Below are positions 59,216 to 64,000 of a DNA stretch of 64,000 bases, in pieces (position 1 is the first letter of the stretch; the number at the start of each line of letters is the position of its first letter). Source of the stretch: Clostridia bacterium. GTDB taxonomy: Bacteria > Bacillota > Clostridia > Christensenellales > DTU072. Where the stretch lies: positions 1 to 64,000 of the forward strand of contig JAFQOO010000005.1 of NCBI GenBank assembly GCA_017403145.1, read 5' to 3'. Below the pieces are notes generated by a model. The model did no database searches, was not told the origin of the DNA, and was given only the letters and a program-made list of their open reading frames with translations. A program made the position numbers and the translations under genes.

Positions 59216-60451
59216 ATGGAATTTATAGACGAACCACTAATATGCTCTTTCTGCGGACGTGGCGAGGACGAGGTTGACTTGGTATATCCCGGTCAAGATG
59301 GTTCCGCCATATGTCGCGAATGTGCCGAAAAGGTACTTATGCTCTTTAAAAAAGAGAGCAATATTGTGCGCGGTAGCGAGATAAACCTACTTGCTCCAAA
59401 GGAAATCAAGGCTCGTCTTGACGACTATATTGTTGGACAAGACGAAGCCAAGAAAGTACTATCCGTTGCGGTTTATAACCATTATAAACGCATAATGGCA
59501 GGGGAGAGTGGCAAATACGCCGACGTTAAGCTGGAAAAGAGCAACATATTGATGCTGGGACCTACGGGAAGCGGTAAGACTTTGCTTGCAAGAACGCTTG
59601 CCGGCATACTTAACGTACCCTTTGCAATAGCTGATGCTACCACCTTGACCGAGGCGGGATACGTTGGTGAAGACGTCGAGAACATACTTTTGAAGCTTAT
59701 CCAAGCCTCTAACGGAGACGTCAAGCGCGCCGAAAAGGGCATAATTTATATTGACGAAATCGATAAAATATGTCGCAAGAGCGAGAACGTATCTATCACT
59801 CGCGACGTATCGGGCGAGGGTGTACAACAAGCCCTTCTAAAGATACTAGAGAGCACGGTAGCAAGCGTACCTCCGCAAGGTGGCAGAAAGCATCCCCAAC
59901 AAGAGATGATACAAATTGATACCACCGATATTCTATTTATATGCGGTGGGGCATTTGTTGGGCTCGACAAGATTGTAAACAAACGTAGCGACCTCTCGTC
60001 TATAGGTTTTAATGCTAGCCTAAAGAAGGGAAGCGAGGAGTACTCCGAAATTATGCGCGACCTTCGCCCCGACGACCTAATCAAATTTGGTTTAATTCCC
60101 GAATTTGTGGGCAGGATACCCGTTGTAGCGGTGCTTGACCCGCTTGACGAAAAGGCACTTATGAACATTCTAGAGGAGCCTAAGAACGCATTGACCAAGC
60201 AATATAAAAAGCTTCTCGATATGGATGGAGTAGAGCTGGAGTTCGATGAAGAAGCGCTAAGGGCGATAGCCAACAAGGCAATCAAGCTCAAGACGGGAGC
60301 GCGCGGACTACGCACCATAGTAGAAAACGCAATACTAGGCGTTATGTACGAAGTGCCCGGCGACAAGAGTATAACCAAGATAATCATCACTAAAGATTGC
60401 ATCGAGAATGGCGCATCCCCACAAGTGATACGCACCGATATAGCAATCTAA
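59216..60451 (+). CDS. clpX: ATP-dependent Clp protease ATP-binding subunit ClpX (411 aa)
   Basis: This AAA+ unfoldase feeds substrates to ClpP. The N-terminal zinc-binding domain has CSFCG and CRECAE. The ATPase domain has [13 protein letters not shown] (Walker A) and [10 protein letters not shown] (Walker B). The GFNA segment and the C-terminal [10 protein letters not shown] sensor-2 region are present. It lies in the canonical clpP-clpX-lon order. A palindrome-bearing promoter for lon follows. Confidence 0.97.
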   Translation: MEFIDEPLICSFCGRGEDEVDLVYPGQDGSAICRECAEKVLMLFKKESNIVRGSEINLLAPKEIKARLDDYIVGQDEAKKVLSVAVYNHYKRIMAGESGKYADVKLEKSNILMLGPTGSGKTLLARTLAGILNVPFAIADATTLTEAGYVGEDVENILLKLIQASNGDVKRAEKGIIYIDEIDKICRKSENVSITRDVSGEGVQQALLKILESTVASVPPQGGRKHPQQEMIQIDTTDILFICGGAFVGLDKIVNKRSDLSSIGFNASLKKGSEEYSEIMRDLRPDDLIKFGLIPEFVGRIPVVAVLDPLDEKALMNILEEPKNALTKQYKKLLDMDGVELEFDEEALRAIANKAIKLKTGARGLRTIVENAILGVMYEVPGDKSITKIIITKDCIENGASPQVIRTDIAI

Positions 60452-60466
60452 TACCAATATTTTACG

Positions 60467-60496
60467 TTGATTTTATCACCCGCGAGGTGATAAAAT
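60467..60496 (+). promoter_or_regulatory. Candidate lon promoter overlapped by an 11-bp inverted repeat
   Basis: TTGATT (60467-60472), an 18-bp spacer and TAAAAT (60491-60496). ATTTTATCACC (60470-60480) and GGTGATAAAAT (60486-60496) form a perfect inverted repeat with a 5-bp centre that covers nearly the whole promoter. It could be an operator, or alternatively a weak terminator after clpX. It does not match the CIRCE or CtsR consensus. Confidence 0.45.
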
Positions 60497-60513
60497 TGTT
60501 TAGAGAGAAACAT

Positions 60514-62820
60514 ATGAAGAACGCAAAACTAGTAATAATAGCAACCGAAGAAGTAGTTTTCCCATACGAATGTGGCAAGCTACGTGTTACCGAAGAAAAT
60601 GATATAATAGCGATACAACGCGCGGTAGCAGAGGGTGAAAAGATAATCCTTGTACCCGTTCCGATTGGCGGAAAGGCTAAGGACGGGGACGTAGGTATCA
60701 TAACCGAAGTTGAACAATTCATATACGTCCCTGAAGATAACGAGGGCGCAATTTTGATGTATAAGACGGGCACCCGTCGTATATACGTACACGAAATAGA
60801 AAGCGACGGAATAGTAAGCATTGCTTCTATTGCGAGCTGTCCTTTCTACAACAATGGCGACGAATACACTTTGCGTACCTATTTTGAGCGTGCACAAGAA
60901 TTGTTTAGAAATCTTTCCACCATTCTTAAGGGTATAAACGGACAAGCGATAAGGCTAGAGTACGATAGCATAGATACCGATATTGATGCTATCGTAATTT
61001 GGCTCAAAACCGCTGATAAGTATCTTTTCTTTACGACTTTGGATACCGAAACTCGTTTAAAAGAGTTTTGCAAGGCTCTTGATATGGAAGTATACGCAAT
61101 GGGACTTGACGTTCAAGTTAGCCAAAAGGTTAGGGACTCTATGGACCAAAGCCAACGCGAATATTATATCCGCGAGCAAATAAGGGCTCTTTCCGACGAG
61201 CTTGGCGACGAAGATGAAGAGGGTGCATATCTAGCAAAAATCGATGCTTTGAACACCACCGAAGCTAATAAAGAAAAGTTCCGCAGAGAGGTTAGAAGGC
61301 TAAAGAGAACTGCGCCTGCCAGCCCCGATATGGCGCTAATCAAGAACTATCTTGATACCATTATCGAACTACCCTGGGGAGTATATACCGAAGACAACGA
61401 CGACCTCAAGACTGCTCAAAAGGTGTTAGACGAAGACCACTATGGCATAAAGGAGGTTAAGGAACGCCTAATAGAAGCGCTAGCTGTTAGAAAGCTATCC
61501 AAAGAGGGAAGAAGTCCCATCATATGTCTAGTTGGACCTCCCGGAATAGGTAAGACCTCTATAGCGAAATCTATTGCACGCGCAATGAACAAGAAATACG
61601 TTCGTCTAAGCTTTGGTGGAGTACGCGACGAAGCCGAAATTCGTGGACATCGTAAGACCTACGTTGGTGCAATGCCGGGTAGAATAATAACCTCTATTCA
61701 ATCGGCCGGCAGTATGAACCCCATATTCTTGATGGACGAAATCGACAAAATGGCATCGGACTATAAGGGCGACCCTGCGAGTGCTCTTCTAGAGGTATTG
61801 GACCCCGCGCAAAACGTCAATTTCCGCGACCATTTCCTAGAAGTTCCCTTCGATTTAAGCAAAGTATTGTTTATAACCACCGCTAACACTCTCGATACCA
61901 TATCCCGCCCCCTTCTTGACCGTATGGAGGTTATAGAAATGACGGGATATACCACTCCCGAGAAGATGGAAATAGCTCTTCGTTATATAATTCCTCGTGC
62001 AATCGAGCAAAACGGAGTAGACCCTAATTGGCTATCGATATCAAAGGATGCGGTTCAAGAGATAATCGACTACTATACTCGCGAAGCGGGCGTAAGAGGA
62101 CTCGAAAAGCAAATCAACAAAGTTGTAAGAAAGGTTGCGCGTATTTTTGTTGAGAAACCGCGCGCACGCAAAGTAAAAATAAATAAGGATAATATAAAGG
62201 ACTTCTTAGGCGAGCCTATAGTAGCTCCTTCAAAGGGCGCAAGAGAAGATGAAGTTGGTATAGTTACCGGACTTGCTTGGAGTGCTGTTGGTGGAGACAC
62301 GATGGATGTCGAGGTTGGATATTCCAAAGGCAAGGGCAATCTTGTACTTACCGGCAACCTTGGCGACGTTATAAAGGAAAGCGCAAAGATAGCATTTTCG
62401 TATTTACGCATACATTGTAAAGAATATGGCATTATGCCCGACTTTTTCGAGAAAAACGATATCCATATTCATATGCCGGAAGGTGCAGTACCAAAAGACG
62501 GACCTAGCGCCGGCATAACTCTATGTACCGCAATATGCTCTGCCCTCACAGGCAACAAGGTATATGGTAACGTAGCGATGACGGGTGAGCTATCACTTCG
62601 TGGCAAGGTGCTAGCGATAGGTGGACTAAAGGAAAAGACGCTCGCAGCCCTTCGTGAGGGAGTAGTCAAGGTATTTTTACCCGAAGACAACCGCAAGGAC
62701 TACAAGGAGCTACCCGATATCGTAAAAGAAAAAATCGAGTTCGTATTCGTCAAGAACGTAGACGAAGTGTTAAAGAGCGCGATAATTTGGAGCGAAAACG
62801 AAGGAATAGAGAAGTTCTAA
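60514..62820 (+). CDS. lon: ATP-dependent protease Lon (768 aa)
   Basis: This AAA+ protease degrades misfolded and regulatory proteins. The N-terminal LON domain (about residues 1-200) is followed by a helical region. The ATPase has GPPGIGKTSIAKSI and FLMDEIDKM. The C-terminal protease domain has the catalytic Ser in PKDGPSAGITL and the Lys in GGLKEKTLAA. The start at 60514 gives the usual N-terminus; the frame opens inside clpX, but that part is not Lon-like. engB follows after 12 bp. Confidence 0.97.
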   Translation: MKNAKLVIIATEEVVFPYECGKLRVTEENDIIAIQRAVAEGEKIILVPVPIGGKAKDGDVGIITEVEQFIYVPEDNEGAILMYKTGTRRIYVHEIESDGIVSIASIASCPFYNNGDEYTLRTYFERAQELFRNLSTILKGINGQAIRLEYDSIDTDIDAIVIWLKTADKYLFFTTLDTETRLKEFCKALDMEVYAMGLDVQVSQKVRDSMDQSQREYYIREQIRALSDELGDEDEEGAYLAKIDALNTTEANKEKFRREVRRLKRTAPASPDMALIKNYLDTIIELPWGVYTEDNDDLKTAQKVLDEDHYGIKEVKERLIEALAVRKLSKEGRSPIICLVGPPGIGKTSIAKSIARAMNKKYVRLSFGGVRDEAEIRGHRKTYVGAMPGRIITSIQSAGSMNPIFLMDEIDKMASDYKGDPASALLEVLDPAQNVNFRDHFLEVPFDLSKVLFITTANTLDTISRPLLDRMEVIEMTGYTTPEKMEIALRYIIPRAIEQNGVDPNWLSISKDAVQEIIDYYTREAGVRGLEKQINKVVRKVARIFVEKPRARKVKINKDNIKDFLGEPIVAPSKGAREDEVGIVTGLAWSAVGGDTMDVEVGYSKGKGNLVLTGNLGDVIKESAKIAFSYLRIHCKEYGIMPDFFEKNDIHIHMPEGAVPKDGPSAGITLCTAICSALTGNKVYGNVAMTGELSLRGKVLAIGGLKEKTLAALREGVVKVFLPEDNRKDYKELPDIVKEKIEFVFVKNVDEVLKSAIIWSENEGIEKF

Positions 62821-62832
62821 AAAGGTGTTAAT

Positions 62833-63462
62833 ATGGAAATAAAAGGAGCCGAATTTGTTACAAGCGCAGGCACCGTGGAGCAAATAATAAAGGGAGAAAC
62901 GGTAGAGATTGCAGTTGTTGGACGTTCCAACGTAGGCAAATCTAGTTTTATCAACTTTATGTGCAATCACGGAAGGCTGGCGAAGACGAGTAAAGAGCCC
63001 GGTAGAACAAGGCTCATAAACTATTTCAAGGTAAATAAGGGCGAATTTATGTTCGTTGATTTACCGGGATATGGTTTTGCAAAGGTAAACGATAACGAAA
63101 AGGCAAAATGGGGAATGATAATCGAATCCTACCTAAGAGAGAGTACGGGACTAAAGAACGTTTTCGTACTTCTTGACGTTAGGCGCGAGCCCAATGCCGA
63201 CGACGTACAAATGTTAAACTATTTGTACCACTATAATATACCGTTCACGATAATTGCCACCAAGGGCGACAAGCTCAGCAGAAGCGCGGGACTAAAGCGC
63301 AAAAGAGAGATAGCCAACGCCCTAAAGGTAGGTTTCGATAACGTACTATTGACTTCTGCGCTAAACAAGTCGGGTAAGCAAGAGGTGTTAGACCGCATCG
63401 AGCATATTTTGACTATTGCCAACGAGCAAAAAGCCAACCCCGAAACCGAGGACGACGAGTAA
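62833..63462 (+). CDS. engB: Ribosome-biogenesis GTPase EngB/YsxC (209 aa)
   Basis: This is an essential GTPase of 50S assembly. G1 is VGRSNVGKSSF, G2 lies around PGRTRLINYF, G3 is DLPGYGFA, G4 is TKGDK and G5 is TSALNKSG. The gene order lon-engB is conserved in Bacillota. The C-terminal acidic tail (ETEDDE) is short and unremarkable. Confidence 0.96.
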   Translation: MEIKGAEFVTSAGTVEQIIKGETVEIAVVGRSNVGKSSFINFMCNHGRLAKTSKEPGRTRLINYFKVNKGEFMFVDLPGYGFAKVNDNEKAKWGMIIESYLRESTGLKNVFVLLDVRREPNADDVQMLNYLYHYNIPFTIIATKGDKLSRSAGLKRKREIANALKVGFDNVLLTSALNKSGKQEVLDRIEHILTIANEQKANPETEDDE

Positions 63463-63498
63463 TTTATTATATAATAATAAAACCGCACTCCGCACTCA

Positions 63499-63569
63499 AC
63501 AAAAACCTTGCGAGTGGAACAAAGTGTAACGAGGTCGTTCCGCGTTCTTCGTTCCGCGTTCCGCACTTA
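63499..63569 (+). repeat. Dispersed intergenic repeat B, copy 3
   Basis: It contains CCTTGCGAGTGGAAC, AAGTGTAACGAGGTCGTTC and CCGCGTTC iterations, close to 41610-41660. It fills most of the gap between engB and the metallophosphoesterase gene. Confidence 0.6.
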
Positions 63570-63586
63570 AATAATAGGAGTTCCCA

Positions 63587-64000
63587 ATGAAAGTTTTCGC
63601 AATAAGCGACCCACATTTATCATTTGATGATTTAAAGCCAATGAATATATTTGGCTCTGTTTGGGATAACCATTGGGAAGATATCGTTCGAAATTGGAAG
63701 GAAAAAGTTAGCGACGACGATATCGTACTTATAGCAGGCGACATATCTTGGGCTATGAAGCTAGAAGATGCTAAACGTGATTTAGGTTTAATAGGGGCGC
63801 TCAAAGGTAAAAAGGTACTCATCAGGGGCAACCACGACTATTGGTGGAGTAGCTATAAGAAGGTAAAAGAGATACTCCCCGAAGGTGTATACGCAATTCA
63901 AAACAATGCCATAAAGTTTGAGAGCGTAATAATATGCGGTAGTAGGGCGTGGAGTGTGCCGGAGCTTGGCGTTGAAACCGATGAGCAGGATATAAAGCTC
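63587..64000 (+). CDS. Metallophosphoesterase, COG1768-like (N-terminal 138 residues, cut by window end)
   Basis: Calcineurin-like phosphoesterase motifs are visible: ISDPHLSF, AGDISWAM and RGNHDYWW, all of which bind the two-metal centre. The spacing and the KPMNIFGSVWDNHW segment suggest the group of predicted phosphohydrolases related to COG1768. The natural substrate is unknown. TAGGAG precedes the ATG. The 3' end lies beyond the window. Confidence 0.88.
   Translation, partial: MKVFAISDPHLSFDDLKPMNIFGSVWDNHWEDIVRNWKEKVSDDDIVLIAGDISWAMKLEDAKRDLGLIGALKGKKVLIRGNHDYWWSSYKKVKEILPEGVYAIQNNAIKFESVIICGSRAWSVPELGVETDEQDIKL

Overview
The window looks like a chromosomal segment of a low-GC Bacillota bacterium, most likely an uncultured gut or rumen Clostridia-type organism. 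This is inferred from the housekeeping gene order (obg, nadD-yqeK, rsfS; tsaE-tsaB-rimI; murF-ddl; tig-clpP-clpX-lon-engB), Gram-positive style promoters and ribosome-binding sites, and the expansion of BspA-like leucine-rich-repeat (LRR_5) proteins. No rRNA, tRNA, CRISPR array, transposase or phage gene was recognised.

Region 1 (about 0.3-38 kb) is an accessory island. It holds one small unknown gene and fifteen BspA-like LRR genes, all on the + strand and separated by 24-45 bp except at transcript boundaries. Two terminators and three good promoters suggest three transcripts: 845-3475, 3665-7762, and one of about 30 kb starting at the consensus promoter at 7927 and running through ten LRR genes. 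Six of these are very large (903-1701 aa). They are built from 4-7 solenoid modules joined by Ser/Thr-rich linkers and end in almost the same C-terminal block. None has a recognisable signal peptide or wall anchor. Their DNA is a dense mosaic of 69-bp repeats with long identical tracts, so recombination and gene conversion appear active. A decayed LRR tail follows the last giant gene.

Region 2 (38-41.4 kb) holds a cysteine desulfurase-like enzyme divergent from a small Se/S-carrier-like protein, then nth and obg. Region 3 (41.4-46.1 kb) is an insertion-like stretch between obg and nadD. It holds two families of intergenic repeat, a secreted LRR lipoprotein with Cys/Asp-rich CDxCG repeats, and a membrane protein of unknown function.

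Region 4 (46.1-53.4 kb) encodes a NadD-YqeK fusion, RsfS, an ECF transporter S component, TsaE, TsaB and RimI, then a tandem pair of intergenic structured elements, an alpha/beta hydrolase, a membrane-anchored MurF-type ligase and Ddl. Region 5 (53.4-57 kb, minus strand) is an rqcH gene followed 14 bp later by a TIR-LRR fusion protein that resembles innate-immunity receptors in its domain content. Region 6 (57-64 kb) is the tig-clpP-clpX-lon-engB proteostasis cluster and the start of a metallophosphoesterase gene.

The most notable observations are the TIR-LRR protein with its putative NADase glutamate, the secretionless giant LRR array, a three-copy family of inverted-repeat elements whose stems covary, and a repeated TATAAT-N6-start-codon arrangement that predicts leaderless mRNAs for nth, nadD and rqcH.
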